This document shows positions 47,988 to 58,271 of a stretch of 64,000 bases of DNA, piece by piece. How positions within the stretch are numbered: position 1 is the first letter of the stretch; the number at the start of each line of letters is the position of its first letter. Location: positions 1 through 64,000 of the forward strand of contig NZ_CAJGYT010000001.1 of the NCBI RefSeq assembly GCF_904846035.1, read 5' to 3'. The translations under genes and the position numbers were made by a program. This stretch comes from Psychrobacter aestuarii (lineage in GTDB: Bacteria > Pseudomonadota > Gammaproteobacteria > Pseudomonadales > Moraxellaceae). The notes under the pieces are model-generated. The model had not been told where the DNA came from and ran no database searches. It was given only the letters and a program-made list of their open reading frames with translations.

Positions 47988-50900
47988 TCAGCGGTAGTGA
48001 AAGTGCAAATGTGTATCGCCAACCAAGGTTTTTAAATGCTGCAGGTTATCATCATTGGGGTAAACGCGCCAGTGCTGAGAGAGCGCAACGTTGGCTATCG
48101 CGTAATTGTTATAAATACTCAAACCGAGTGCAATACAATTATCGTTAATCGTCTGTGCGCCCGTTGTCGCAGCAGTTACGGGCATTTGTAACAAGTCATT
48201 ACCCATCTCGTCATACAGGCTACCAAGCGCATCATCAGAAAAATAGTCCTGCTCGTCTTGCTCATCCCCGTCTTCCTGATAAGGAGCGATGGGCGGCGGA
48301 ATTTGTGCCGACTGTGCCGACTTTAAAAGCGGCTGCAAGCGCTCAAGCAAAGTCACATCTTCAGCATACAGCTTAATGCTGATTTTGTTAAGCCAGCGCA
48401 GTCGCGCCTCAACCATGCTAAAAGCGTGGGTCAGACGCGCAAACAAGCGCCCATCGCGCTCGCGGATGCTGCCTTTAATCACCACCACTTCATCGATTTT
48501 AATCACGTCTTTGACGCGGTTAAAGCGCTCGGCGTAGCAGCTGACCTCAAGGCGTGCCGTGCCGTCATCAAGCGTAATCACGTGGCGGTTGCCAAAGTTG
48601 GCGACATCCATGACCAAGCCTGCAAAGTAGCAGCTGCCATTAAATCCGGTGTCATTTAGGCTATCAAGACGTGCGCCTGCCGTATAGCGTTTGAGCTCGG
48701 CGCGGTACTCATCAATCGGGTGCCCAGTTAAATACAGCCCAAGGGTGCTTTTTTCTGCCTTTAAGCGGTGCTTGTCACCCCAAATCAAATCACTTGAGAC
48801 AGGCAGCGGTGGGGCGCTGACGATGCCGCTATCCACATCGCCAAACAAGTCCATCATACCGATTTCGCGGTTTTGGCGGTCTTGCTCAGCGGCTTGTACG
48901 GCGCTGGCAAGCTGGCTCATCAAGGCGCCGCGTATCTCAAAGGCACGCTCACTTGGCAAGTCAGGGCGCAAGGTCGCGGCAAAGTCATCAAAACAGCCTG
49001 CCTTTACCAAGGCTTCAAGCGTACGCTTATTGACTTTTTTGATGTCTACGCGGCGGCAAAAATCGTATAAGTCGCTAAACGCGCCGCCCTCACGTCTTGC
49101 CGTCACAATCGACTCGACCGCGCCTTCGCCCACGCCTTTAATTGCGCCTAGACCATAAATGATATTGCTCGGGGTGTCGGCGACAAAGTGCCACTCACTG
49201 CGGTTGACCGATGGATTGGCAACGGTTAAGCCGAAGTTTTCGCGGCAATCATTGATAAAGAACACCACGTTGTCCGTGTTGTTCATATCAGAGGTCAGTA
49301 CCGCCGCCATAAATTCGGCAGGGTAGTAGTGCTTGAGATAGGCAGTTTGGTAGGCGAGTACGCCATACGCCGCCGAGTGCGACTTGTTAAAGCCGTAGCC
49401 TGCAAACTTTTCCATCAAGTCGAACACGCCGCCTGAGGTCGTCTCGTCAATACCTTGTGCGGTCGCCCCTGTGACAAAAATATCGCGCTGTTTTGCCATC
49501 TCTTCAGGTTTTTTCTTACCCATGGCACGGCGCAGCATGTCCGCCCCGCCAAGGCTGTAGCCTGCCATCACCTGCGAGATTTGCATCACCTGTTCTTGAT
49601 AGACAATAACGCCGTTGGTGTTGTTCAATATCGGCTCAAGGTTGGGATGGTCATAGATGACCTCTTCGCGGCCGTGTTTGCGGTCGATATACATCTCGAC
49701 CATGCCTGCATCGAGCGGACCTGGGCGATACAGCGCACACATCGCGATGACGTCTTCGATATTGGTCGGTTGCAGCTTAGCGAGGTATTTTTTCATACCC
49801 ATGCTCTCAAGCTGAAACACCGCTGTGGTTTTAGCCTCTTGCAATAAGGTGTAAGCGTGGCCGTCATCGAGCGGCAAGTCTTCGAGTATCAGTGCTGGCT
49901 GCTGCTCCCGCGCGCGGCGGGCATTGATGTTTTGCACGGCAGCGTTAATGACCGTTAAGTTACGCAGGCCCAAAAAGTCAAACTTCACCAGCCCGACCGC
50001 CTCGACATCGTCTTTATCAAACTGCGAGACGCGGTGACCCTCGTCATCACAATAAATGGCGCTAAAGTCGGTGATTTTATTCGGTGCAATCAACACGCCG
50101 CCCGCGTGCTTACCGACGTTTCGGCACACGCCCTCAAGCTTAATCGCCATCTCCCAGATTTCAATGGCGTCTTCATAGTCCATATTGTCAGGGTTGCTGA
50201 TTAAGTCTTTGAGCTGCGGCTCTTCGTTCAGCGCTTGGGTGAGGGTGATGCCAGGGGTTTTGGGAATCAGCTTGGACATTTTATTGGCAAGACCGTACGA
50301 TTTGCCTTGTACCCGCGCCACATCGCGCACCACCGCTTTTGCCGCCATCGTACCAAAGGTGATAATCTGCGACACCGCCTCGCGTCCATAGGTGTTGGCG
50401 ACGTATTCAATGACCCTATCGCGCCCCTCGATACAAAAGTCGATATCAAAGTCGGGCATTGAGACACGCTCAGGGTTCAAAAAGCGCTCGAATAGCAAGT
50501 CATAATGCAGCGGGTCAAGGTCGGTGATGTTCAGCGCATAGGCGACCAGCGAGCCTGCACCCGAGCCACGACCAGGCCCTACGGGTACGCCATTGTTTTT
50601 CGCCCAGCGGATAAAGTCCATCACAATCAAAAAGTAACCTGGGAAACCCATGGACAAGATGATGTTCAGCTCATATTCCAAGCGCTCATCATACGGCGCA
50701 CGTATCGCGTCCCAATCCTCGCCGCGTGCGTCTACAGGATAGAGTTTATCCAGACGTCTATCGAGACCGCGCTTTGACTCGGCGCGGAAAAAGGACTCGA
50801 TGGTCTCGCCCTCAGGCACGGGAAATTCGGGCAAAACGTTTTCGCCAAGGGTTAAGGTCACGTTACAGCGGGTCGCCAAGTGCATGGTGTTGTCAATGAC

Positions 50901-51650
50901 CTGCGGAATATCGGCAAACAGCTGTTGCATCTCACTTTGCGTCTTTAGATACTGCTCATCTGAGTAGAGGCGCGGGCGGTTGGGGTCGGCAAGGACATAA
51001 GAGGTGGCGATACACACGCGCGCTTCGTGCGCATCAAAGTCGTCTTGCTGTAAAAAGCGCACGTCATTGTGCGCGACAATCGGAATCTGATGCCGCGCCC
51101 CTGCATAAATCGCCTGCTCAATAAAGGCATCTTCGCCCGCACGATTGGTGCGCTTAATCGCAAAATACAAGCGATCGCCAAACGCTGCCTGCCACGAGGT
51201 CAATAAATCATCGGCTTTTTCAGATACGGCACTGATAAGCGCTTGCCCGACATCAGACTTTTCGGTAAATAAGACAATGACGCCCTCAGCATGCGCCAGT
51301 ATCTGCTCACGCGTCACCACAGGCGTACCGTGGTTGTCAGGATTGGCGCGCCCTTCGGTATAGCCCAAAGACACGATACGCGTGATGTTTTGATAACCCG
51401 TATTGTCCATGGCGAGCAAAATGAGGCGCGTGTCTTCATTGTCCATGATGACTTCACTACCGATAATCGGCTTGATACCCGCGCCAAGACACGCCCGATA
51501 AAACTTCACCGTGGCATACAGGTTAGACAAATCCGTCAGCGCAAGCGCCCGCTGACCATCCGCCGCCGCCGCCTTAATCAGCGGTTTGATGCGGACGATA
51601 GAGTCTGTAATTGAATATTCACTATGAATGCCAAGGTGTACAAATGCCAT
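47988..51650 (-). CDS. dnaE: DNA polymerase III alpha subunit
   Basis: 1220 residues from ATG 51650, where FVHLGIHSEYS begins the PHP domain; a 13-codon extension is rejected. PHP domain about 1-280, polymerase palm with the catalytic segments VGPGRGSGAGSLVAYAL and PDFDIDF, fingers (MRRAMGKKKPEEMAKQ as LRRAMGKKKPEEM), helix-hairpin-helix about 840 and an OB fold about 1000-1080. It is the replicative polymerase. The length is slightly greater than E. coli DnaE (1160). Confidence 0.96.
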   Translation of the reverse strand: MAFVHLGIHSEYSITDSIVRIKPLIKAAAADGQRALALTDLSNLYATVKFYRACLGAGIKPIIGSEVIMDNEDTRLILLAMDNTGYQNITRIVSLGYTEGRANPDNHGTPVVTREQILAHAEGVIVLFTEKSDVGQALISAVSEKADDLLTSWQAAFGDRLYFAIKRTNRAGEDAFIEQAIYAGARHQIPIVAHNDVRFLQQDDFDAHEARVCIATSYVLADPNRPRLYSDEQYLKTQSEMQQLFADIPQVIDNTMHLATRCNVTLTLGENVLPEFPVPEGETIESFFRAESKRGLDRRLDKLYPVDARGEDWDAIRAPYDERLEYELNIILSMGFPGYFLIVMDFIRWAKNNGVPVGPGRGSGAGSLVAYALNITDLDPLHYDLLFERFLNPERVSMPDFDIDFCIEGRDRVIEYVANTYGREAVSQIITFGTMAAKAVVRDVARVQGKSYGLANKMSKLIPKTPGITLTQALNEEPQLKDLISNPDNMDYEDAIEIWEMAIKLEGVCRNVGKHAGGVLIAPNKITDFSAIYCDDEGHRVSQFDKDDVEAVGLVKFDFLGLRNLTVINAAVQNINARRAREQQPALILEDLPLDDGHAYTLLQEAKTTAVFQLESMGMKKYLAKLQPTNIEDVIAMCALYRPGPLDAGMVEMYIDRKHGREEVIYDHPNLEPILNNTNGVIVYQEQVMQISQVMAGYSLGGADMLRRAMGKKKPEEMAKQRDIFVTGATAQGIDETTSGGVFDLMEKFAGYGFNKSHSAAYGVLAYQTAYLKHYYPAEFMAAVLTSDMNNTDNVVFFINDCRENFGLTVANPSVNRSEWHFVADTPSNIIYGLGAIKGVGEGAVESIVTARREGGAFSDLYDFCRRVDIKKVNKRTLEALVKAGCFDDFAATLRPDLPSERAFEIRGALMSQLASAVQAAEQDRQNREIGMMDLFGDVDSGIVSAPPLPVSSDLIWGDKHRLKAEKSTLGLYLTGHPIDEYRAELKRYTAGARLDSLNDTGFNGSCYFAGLVMDVANFGNRHVITLDDGTARLEVSCYAERFNRVKDVIKIDEVVVIKGSIRERDGRLFARLTHAFSMVEARLRWLNKISIKLYAEDVTLLERLQPLLKSAQSAQIPPPIAPYQEDGDEQDEQDYFSDDALGSLYDEMGNDLLQMPVTAATTGAQTINDNCIALGLSIYNNYAIANVALSQHWRVYPNDDNLQHLKTLVGDTHLHFHYR

Positions 51651-51817
51651 AAACGACTCTTCATTATGCTCAAAAAAACCAAACGCCAACGCCGGATATG
51701 GGTATAAACAATAACATTATCAATCATTTAATGAATGTTTATACCGCACAAAGCCGCGCTTGCACAGCGCATTATCATAGCATTTTTCTGTCTTTATCAC
51801 CACTTGTCACGCACGCA

Positions 51818-51850
51818 AAAACGCCCAAACCTTAGGAGGCTTGGGCGTTA
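51818..51850 (-). terminator. Terminator after ggt
   Basis: On the minus strand aacgcccaagcct and ggtttgggcgtt pair around a short loop and are followed by a T run, 37 bases after the ggt stop codon. Confidence 0.8.
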
Positions 51851-51886
51851 GAGTGGGGGTGCTTATATTGAGGAATGGCTTATTGG

Positions 51887-53746
51887 TTAATACCCAACCA
51901 CCGCGCCATCAGGGGTGCGCGGGTCGGAGGCGCCGTACAGACCTTTTGGCGTGACCATAATCGACTGCGCCGAGCCCATGGTCGTGTTTGGGCTGACGGT
52001 GTGCCCCATCGATTCAAGCTTGTCAGTGGTGTCTTTATTCAGTGCCTTTTCGATGCGGATTTCATCAGGCAACCACTGGTCGTGGATACGCGGTGCGTGC
52101 GTCGCCTCAGCGATATTCATATCATAGTCGATGACATTGGTCAGTATTTGGGTCACGGTGGTGATGATGCGGCTGCCACCTGGTGTGCCTGTCACGATAA
52201 AGGGGCGCTTGTCTTTAAAGACGATGGTCGGACTCATGGAGGACAATGGGCGCTTATTTGCCTCGATGGCATTGGCATCGCCACCGAGCAGACCGTAGGC
52301 ATTGGGTACGCCAACTTTGGCCGAAAAGTCGTCCATTTCATTGTTTAGTAAAATACCTGTGCCCGCCGCGACCAAGCCTGTGCCGTAAGAGAAGTTTAAG
52401 GTATAGGTGTTGGACACCACATTGCCCATCTTATCAACCACAGAAAAATGCGTCGTCTGGTCGCTCTCATACGGCATGGGCTTGCCTGCTTTAATCAAGT
52501 GCGCGGGCGTGGCTTTGTGTGGGTCGATTTTGTCTGCCAGTACCTTGGCGTATTTTTTACTGGTCAAGCCAGCAATCGGCACATCGACAAAATCGCTGTC
52601 GCCGAGATATTCTGAGCGGTCAGCGTAAGCGAGCTGCATGGCTTCGGACAATAAATGAATGCTTTGCGCGCTGTTATGTCCATAGTCGCGCATCGGATAG
52701 TTTTCAAGAATGTTCAAAATCTCGATAATGTGCGCGCCGCCTGAGGAAGGCGGGGGCATCGACACCACCTCATAACCGCGATACGTGCCTTTTACGGGCT
52801 GGCGTGCAATGGCTTGGTAATTGGCCAAGTCCTCAAGGCTCATCGCGCCGCCTGCGTCATTGACTGCCTTGACCAGTTTTTGCGCGGTCTCGCCTTTATA
52901 AAAGCCATCAGCGCCTTGCTTGGCAATCAAGCTTAACGACTGCGCCAGTTCAGGCTGTTTTAGGCGCTCGCCCGCCTGATAGCTGCTGCCATCGGGTTTA
53001 AAAAATATCGCCTGCGTACTCGGCCAGCGCGTCAAGCGAGAGCGCAGCGCTTCGAGTGAGTCGGACAGCTCAGGGGTGACGGTAAAGCCATCTTTTGCCA
53101 GTGCAATCGCGGGTGCCATGACATCCTCGCGGCTCATTGTGCCGTGGGCTTCTAGCGCATCGAGCAAGCCTGCGACCGTGCCAGGCACGCCGACCGCCAG
53201 ACCATGATAGCGTGAGCGCTCGCTGACTGCATTGCCGTCTTTGTCTAGATACATATCACGAAAGGCGCTGCTGGGCGCTTTTTCGCGGTAATCGAGCGCA
53301 ATGGTTTTGTCTTGCTTGGCATCATAAATCATCATAAAACCGCCGCCGCCAATATTGCCCGCACGCGGCAGGGTCACAGCGAGCGCAAAGCCAACCGCGA
53401 CAGCGGCATCAACGGCATTACCGCCATTTTGTAGCATTTTTAAGCCCGCTTGTGAGGCGAGCATTTCTTGGCTTGCGACCATGCCATTTTTTGCCCATAG
53501 CGGGTGCTCAATGGCGTAACCAGAATAGATGGCAGGGGTACTGCTGTCACTGGTAGCGGTGGTGCTTTGCGGCAGGCGAGGGGTCGTCGATGCTGGGTTC
53601 ACGGTGATACGCTGGGTCTCTGATAACTGTAGGGGCGCGTCTTTAATCGGCGTCTCGGCATGCGCGAGCGCGGCAAAAGACACCATAGCACCCCATAGTA
53701 AAGAGCGTGACAGATAATGACAAGCGTCCGTAGAAAAATATGCCAT
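51887..53746 (-). CDS. ggt: Gamma-glutamyltranspeptidase
   Basis: 619 residues with a signal peptide (SLLWGAMVSFAALAHA) and the self-cleaving precursor layout. The small subunit begins at T431 in the TTHFSVVDKMGNVVS segment, preceded by YESDQ; the GTPGGSRIITTV loop is also present. A GGAAGG site precedes the ATG. The periplasmic enzyme hydrolyses glutathione and other gamma-glutamyl compounds, supplying cysteine and glutamate. It stands alone. Confidence 0.95.
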   Translation of the reverse strand: MAYFSTDACHYLSRSLLWGAMVSFAALAHAETPIKDAPLQLSETQRITVNPASTTPRLPQSTTATSDSSTPAIYSGYAIEHPLWAKNGMVASQEMLASQAGLKMLQNGGNAVDAAVAVGFALAVTLPRAGNIGGGGFMMIYDAKQDKTIALDYREKAPSSAFRDMYLDKDGNAVSERSRYHGLAVGVPGTVAGLLDALEAHGTMSREDVMAPAIALAKDGFTVTPELSDSLEALRSRLTRWPSTQAIFFKPDGSSYQAGERLKQPELAQSLSLIAKQGADGFYKGETAQKLVKAVNDAGGAMSLEDLANYQAIARQPVKGTYRGYEVVSMPPPSSGGAHIIEILNILENYPMRDYGHNSAQSIHLLSEAMQLAYADRSEYLGDSDFVDVPIAGLTSKKYAKVLADKIDPHKATPAHLIKAGKPMPYESDQTTHFSVVDKMGNVVSNTYTLNFSYGTGLVAAGTGILLNNEMDDFSAKVGVPNAYGLLGGDANAIEANKRPLSSMSPTIVFKDKRPFIVTGTPGGSRIITTVTQILTNVIDYDMNIAEATHAPRIHDQWLPDEIRIEKALNKDTTDKLESMGHTVSPNTTMGSAQSIMVTPKGLYGASDPRTPDGAVVGY

Positions 53747-54226
53747 AAACCTTCCTTAGTCGTTGTAATCCTTGAATTTTTTAATGAATGATGCACTGAT
53801 GATGTGCATTGATAACGAGTCTTTTGTCGAAATAAAAAGCCGTGTAATAACTGACTGCCAGCGCAGTAAGATTTTGTTTGGCATTATTACCATACAAGGC
53901 AAAAATCTACTGCCCGCCTCAAACAAGACTCAGCGGTAAATATAGCGAATAAAAGGACATTGATGCTAAAAAATTTATAATAGATACAAAAATACTTAAT
54001 AATCATGGACAGATAAACGGTCTGTATTTAACAGCGACCATCGGCAAAGCCATCTGTTTGACTAAACAAAGCCTTTTGATTGATAAGCGTTCTTATTAAA
54101 TCCAAACAAATGATAACTTTTTACTACTTATTTGTAACTTTTTGTGCTATAAGTAAGCCTATTATTACAATATATGTCTGTTTCTTTTATTGGTCTGTCT
54201 GTTTATCCGTTTGGAGGATTGTTCCT
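53747..54226. other. Divergent intergenic region, ggt and lipoprotein gene
   Basis: 480 bases, AT-rich towards its right half. A frame extending the lipoprotein upstream to 54080 has no ribosome site and would bury the signal peptide. No other gene or clear promoter is seen. Confidence 0.6.
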
Positions 54227-56245
54227 ATGCCATTGCACCAGTCAAAGCGCGCCCTGATGGGGTCGGCGCATCGTTCACTTGTCCCGCATGACAGCGCCCC
54301 GCAGCGTATACGCCATCATCGGGCATGGCTGCTCGGTGGTATAGGGCTTGTGTTAAGTGGCTGTCAATCCTTGTCCGCACCTGTGACGCCAAGCCCGCAG
54401 CAGAACGGCGCGATACTGGACTTTAACCAAACCAGCCCGCAAGCCAAGCAACGACAAAGTGAGCAATTTGCCGCAGCAATGGCGAATCATGTCGCCGAGC
54501 AGCGCCTTATGTTTGATAAAGAGGGTCAGCTGGCAGCGGAGAGTGCGGCAAAAGCGCGTTTGGTCACGGCCATTCGTCAGCATATGCACACCCCAAGTAC
54601 CGCTGTCAGTAATGCGCGTTATGTAGAAATGCCTGCTGTTGCCGATGGCAGTATCGATAAAGGCGCGGACAGCTTGCTTGAGAGTTTTATTAAAACCATT
54701 GGTTATCAAAATGAGCAGGCTACTGCCGATGACGACGATTATGATTACGACAGTGATTATGATGGATATGATTACGATGCAGCCATAGATGCTGAAGTCG
54801 CGGCGGCTGATGAAGACTATTATCACGACCACGACCATGACCATGACCATGGTGATGACGCATGTGGTTGTACGTCTGATAACGATGCTGAGTATGAATA
54901 TGAGGATGAGCTGGCGCTTGCTCAAGCTGAAGTTGCCGAGGCTCAAGCTGAGCTTGACGCGTCAGGTGACTACGACGAAGACGACTATGATTATGACGAC
55001 TACGATGACTATGACGATTACGACTATGATGACGAAGAAGACAGTTATGAGCGTCTAAAAACAGGCGTCACCACGGACTACATCGAGATGAAGCGCGCCG
55101 AAAAAGCGGCTGCGAGTACGGGTGATGAGGCGGGCATGATGACCATGATGCTCGATATGATAAAGCGCACTGATGAGCAAGTTGCTGCCGACAATGCCTA
55201 TCAAAACCAATACTTGACCTTTAGCAGCGTCAGTGAGCACAACCCACAATCACGTACCCTGCGCAGTGTCTACAGCTACGACTATTTGGCACCAACGATT
55301 CAGTCCTCTATCCAGCTGCCATTGATGCTTGATTTTAATCGTCAGCGCATGACGGTTGATGCTTCTGCCATCAAGCCATTGTTTGTCAAGGCGAGCGCCT
55401 ATATGGAGCAAAAAAGCGCCAACGTTGATAAAGCGCTGAGCAAAGAGGCCTTTGTTGTCAGCTTTGGCTTGCCCAAAACGCTGGCAGAAAGCCTGCCCAC
55501 CGAGGTGCTGTATGATTCGTTTGTCAATGCGCTTGATGCCAGCTTTGCAGAGATTCCTGCAAGTGCGGTGAGTGATGTCAGCGCACAAAAAGATGCGTTT
55601 GCCAGCCAGCTTGGGGCAAGTCAAGTGCTCAAGGTCAATTTTGATGCCAAGCAAACAGGCGCGATGATGGGGCGTATCGTCAAGCACATGACACACGACT
55701 TGCAGCAGCATATCGACGCGCACCCTGAAAAATACGCGGACAAAACGGCGCTTAAAGAACGTCTGGAGCGCCTGTCTTTATACAATGAAGGCTATCACAG
55801 CACCGATATGGGCGCGCTCATGCAACTGGTCGAGGCGATTGCGCCCTTGTCACTCAACCAAGACAACTACTACTACCTAGACGCTAAGGGCGCGCTCCTT
55901 GGCAAGCAGCAGCGCATGCATTTGTACAGCCCGTTCTTAAACGTGCAGCAAACGGCAGTCAACCAAATCCGCTATAACGCCAAAGACTTTGGCAAACACC
56001 CATTGACCCCGCTGTTGGCATCCTCATTTGATACGACCAAAGGCGCACCCACGCCCATTGATGGCAATCAGTTGCTCGCTGATGTTAAAAAAGAGAAAAG
56101 CTATGCAGAGACCGCGCGTTATGCCCGCTATGACTATGATAGCTACGTAGAGGTGGAGGACGATGGCGAATATGGCGAGGCGTACCTTGAATACGATAAT
56201 GATAATGAAGACGTGTATCGCGATGACGCCTATTTGGGTGAGTAA
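54227..56245 (+). CDS. Lipoprotein with Asp/Tyr- and His/Asp-rich segment (unknown family)
   Basis: 672 residues from ATG 54227 (GGAGG site 9 bases upstream). The lipobox LVLSGC follows a basic start, so it is a lipoprotein. Residues about 167-285 are low complexity: repeated DYD units, a HDHDHDHDHG run near 200-210, a CGC, and a DDYDDYDDYDYDD run. A folded domain follows (about 300-630) and a second acidic Tyr-rich end. Two segments (SVYSY; SIQLPLMLDF) recur in the neighbour gene, so the two are diverged paralogues. The acidic and His runs suggest metal or cation binding; function unknown. Confidence 0.75.
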   Translation: MPLHQSKRALMGSAHRSLVPHDSAPQRIRHHRAWLLGGIGLVLSGCQSLSAPVTPSPQQNGAILDFNQTSPQAKQRQSEQFAAAMANHVAEQRLMFDKEGQLAAESAAKARLVTAIRQHMHTPSTAVSNARYVEMPAVADGSIDKGADSLLESFIKTIGYQNEQATADDDDYDYDSDYDGYDYDAAIDAEVAAADEDYYHDHDHDHDHGDDACGCTSDNDAEYEYEDELALAQAEVAEAQAELDASGDYDEDDYDYDDYDDYDDYDYDDEEDSYERLKTGVTTDYIEMKRAEKAAASTGDEAGMMTMMLDMIKRTDEQVAADNAYQNQYLTFSSVSEHNPQSRTLRSVYSYDYLAPTIQSSIQLPLMLDFNRQRMTVDASAIKPLFVKASAYMEQKSANVDKALSKEAFVVSFGLPKTLAESLPTEVLYDSFVNALDASFAEIPASAVSDVSAQKDAFASQLGASQVLKVNFDAKQTGAMMGRIVKHMTHDLQQHIDAHPEKYADKTALKERLERLSLYNEGYHSTDMGALMQLVEAIAPLSLNQDNYYYLDAKGALLGKQQRMHLYSPFLNVQQTAVNQIRYNAKDFGKHPLTPLLASSFDTTKGAPTPIDGNQLLADVKKEKSYAETARYARYDYDSYVEVEDDGEYGEAYLEYDNDNEDVYRDDAYLGE

Positions 56246-56292
56246 TCTGTGCGTTTGACTGTGCCTTATTTTCTATATTTAGGATATTTTTT

Positions 56293-58062
56293 ATGAACAC
56301 TTCTTTTTTCGCTTTATGGTCCAGTGCGCCTTATCGTGTCGGGGCCATGCTGGTGGCAGGCTCGCTGGTCATCACAGGCTGCCAAACCACCCGTAGTATG
56401 CAGCCAAGCCAAACCACCGCAATACCTGCGCAGGCAAAAGACCGCGTGAATGCGGCGCTAAAAGCCCAATATCGCAAGTCAATGAGCTATCACAGCAACA
56501 TTGAGTTTAACAACCGCGCCAAGTTCACCGCGATTGACCCCAAAACAATCAGCACCGTCAGCAGTGTCTACAGCTACTGCGAAGAGACGCACGACGCGGC
56601 GTATATCAAGCTGTTAAAACAAGCTGAAGCGGCAGGGCTTGAGATTGATGACGCCCGCTACGATACCCCGCGCCAAAGCCTTGAGCAGACCTATGTGGCG
56701 TGCGAGCGCAACTACAGCGCATGGCAACAAAATCAGTATGACGACTACGCCGCCGATGAAAAGCAAGCGGTCAGCCCGTACTATCAAGACCTGTTCGATC
56801 GCATGGAAGCGCGCGAGGATATGCTGTCCAAAGAAGAGATTGAGAGCGCAAAAGCCACCTATGAGCAGTGGTACAAGCCCTTGTCCGTCAATGTGCAAGG
56901 CGTATATCAGCCGCTGGCAGGCAAGCTGACCGTACTTCCAAGTGCGCAATATGACACGCGCAACCATCACACCAGTATCAGCCAGCCCCTATATCTCGAT
57001 GCCAAATCAGGCAATCTGTACCTCTGGGCGGACAACGTTGCTATATTAAATTCTAAATTTATGGACAAAAAGCTGGGCACGCAGTGGCAAAACAAATGGC
57101 TCAAACTGTCATTGAATGATGGCAGCTTGCCCAAAGGCTTTGGTCGTACATTAATCAAAAGTCATCTGAGCGTATCAGAGCGCATGAATGCCCGCGCCGA
57201 CAGTGCGAGCTTTAAAACCTTGCCCACCACAGCGCTCGCAGCCTTGACCCCAAAAATTCCTGCGCATCAGCTGAGCGTCATGCAGCACAGTGATTATGTG
57301 ATAGCGCAGACCCAAAGCGTGGATGCCTATCGTCAAACAGGCAAGGAGATGTCGGCATTATTGTTTAACGAATTAAAAGCCGCGTATCCTGAGCTGGTCG
57401 CCGAAGCATTAGCAGAAGCGGACAGCTATGATTATGATGATGAGGGCGCGGTAGCGGAAGCCATCGCTTTCGATGATAGCGAATCAGCCATGGCGACACT
57501 AGAGGCGACCGCTGATGCGGAAGCAGAGGGCAGTGACAGCGACGATGAGGCGTACCGTGCGTACGATGCGGATGCTGAGCGCGACGCGTACAACGATGAC
57601 GACAGCGACTATACAGAAAAGACAGCCGCAACTTATATTGCTGAAAAGCTCGATGGCGCCTATCTTGCCAAAGCGCTGATACGTATGCTGGACGGCTCGC
57701 GTAACGTCGAGCTGCCAACGGCGGACAGCAGCCTAAAGGTGCAAAAGCTGTATGGCTTTGATAAACAAGGCAACTTGCTGTGGATGCACATGCAGTCACC
57801 CGCTGGCGCGTTCGTGGACAAAGCGCTGGACAGCACCAGCACCATTGCCGATATATTAACCACCTATAGCCGCATTGACCGCAGTCAAAAGGACTTTCCA
57901 AACTTGCCTACAGGCGCACAAACGCCCAATGCGCAAAACAGCGTGGACATCAAAGCCTACCTTGAAGCATTGGATGAAGATAAGGACAACGCACAGACAC
58001 TAGAGGGTATGCGCATGCGTCTGTTTTCGATGATGATGATGGCATCTGCGATGACCCGCTGA
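56293..58062 (+). CDS. Lipoprotein, paralogue of the preceding gene
   Basis: 589 residues with lipobox LVITGC at residue 30. The folded part shares SSVYSY, TSISQPLYLDA and, near the end, KLYGFDKQGNLLWMHMQSP with the upstream protein (there YYYLDAKGALLGKQQRMHLYSP). An acidic Ala/Asp/Tyr segment (about 375-450) is a milder version of the upstream one. The gap to the first gene is 47 bases, so one operon is likely. The Met-rich end (MRMRLFSMMMMASAM) is odd. The family is not recognised. Confidence 0.75.
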   Translation: MNTSFFALWSSAPYRVGAMLVAGSLVITGCQTTRSMQPSQTTAIPAQAKDRVNAALKAQYRKSMSYHSNIEFNNRAKFTAIDPKTISTVSSVYSYCEETHDAAYIKLLKQAEAAGLEIDDARYDTPRQSLEQTYVACERNYSAWQQNQYDDYAADEKQAVSPYYQDLFDRMEAREDMLSKEEIESAKATYEQWYKPLSVNVQGVYQPLAGKLTVLPSAQYDTRNHHTSISQPLYLDAKSGNLYLWADNVAILNSKFMDKKLGTQWQNKWLKLSLNDGSLPKGFGRTLIKSHLSVSERMNARADSASFKTLPTTALAALTPKIPAHQLSVMQHSDYVIAQTQSVDAYRQTGKEMSALLFNELKAAYPELVAEALAEADSYDYDDEGAVAEAIAFDDSESAMATLEATADAEAEGSDSDDEAYRAYDADAERDAYNDDDSDYTEKTAATYIAEKLDGAYLAKALIRMLDGSRNVELPTADSSLKVQKLYGFDKQGNLLWMHMQSPAGAFVDKALDSTSTIADILTTYSRIDRSQKDFPNLPTGAQTPNAQNSVDIKAYLEALDEDKDNAQTLEGMRMRLFSMMMMASAMTR

Positions 58063-58271
58063 TTTATCGTTCATTGTTATTAGCATGGAATATCAGCGTA
58101 TCTGTTTTGGCAGGTGCGCTTTTTTATGTTTGCATAATCGCCATCTTTAAGAAAGGTAACATTCTGCCCATATCGCCTGCCATGCCTTGTATCGTGCCTA
58201 TAAGCGCTCTATCATGCTAACAGCTTCGCGCACAAGTAAGCGGCGCTATAGATGATAATAAGGAGGGCAAT

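Noticed and set aside
54353..54946. 197-codon minus-strand frame opposite the Asp/Tyr-rich region
   Set aside because: Its Ile/Val runs are the antisense of the GAT/TAT codon repeats of the lipoprotein gene.
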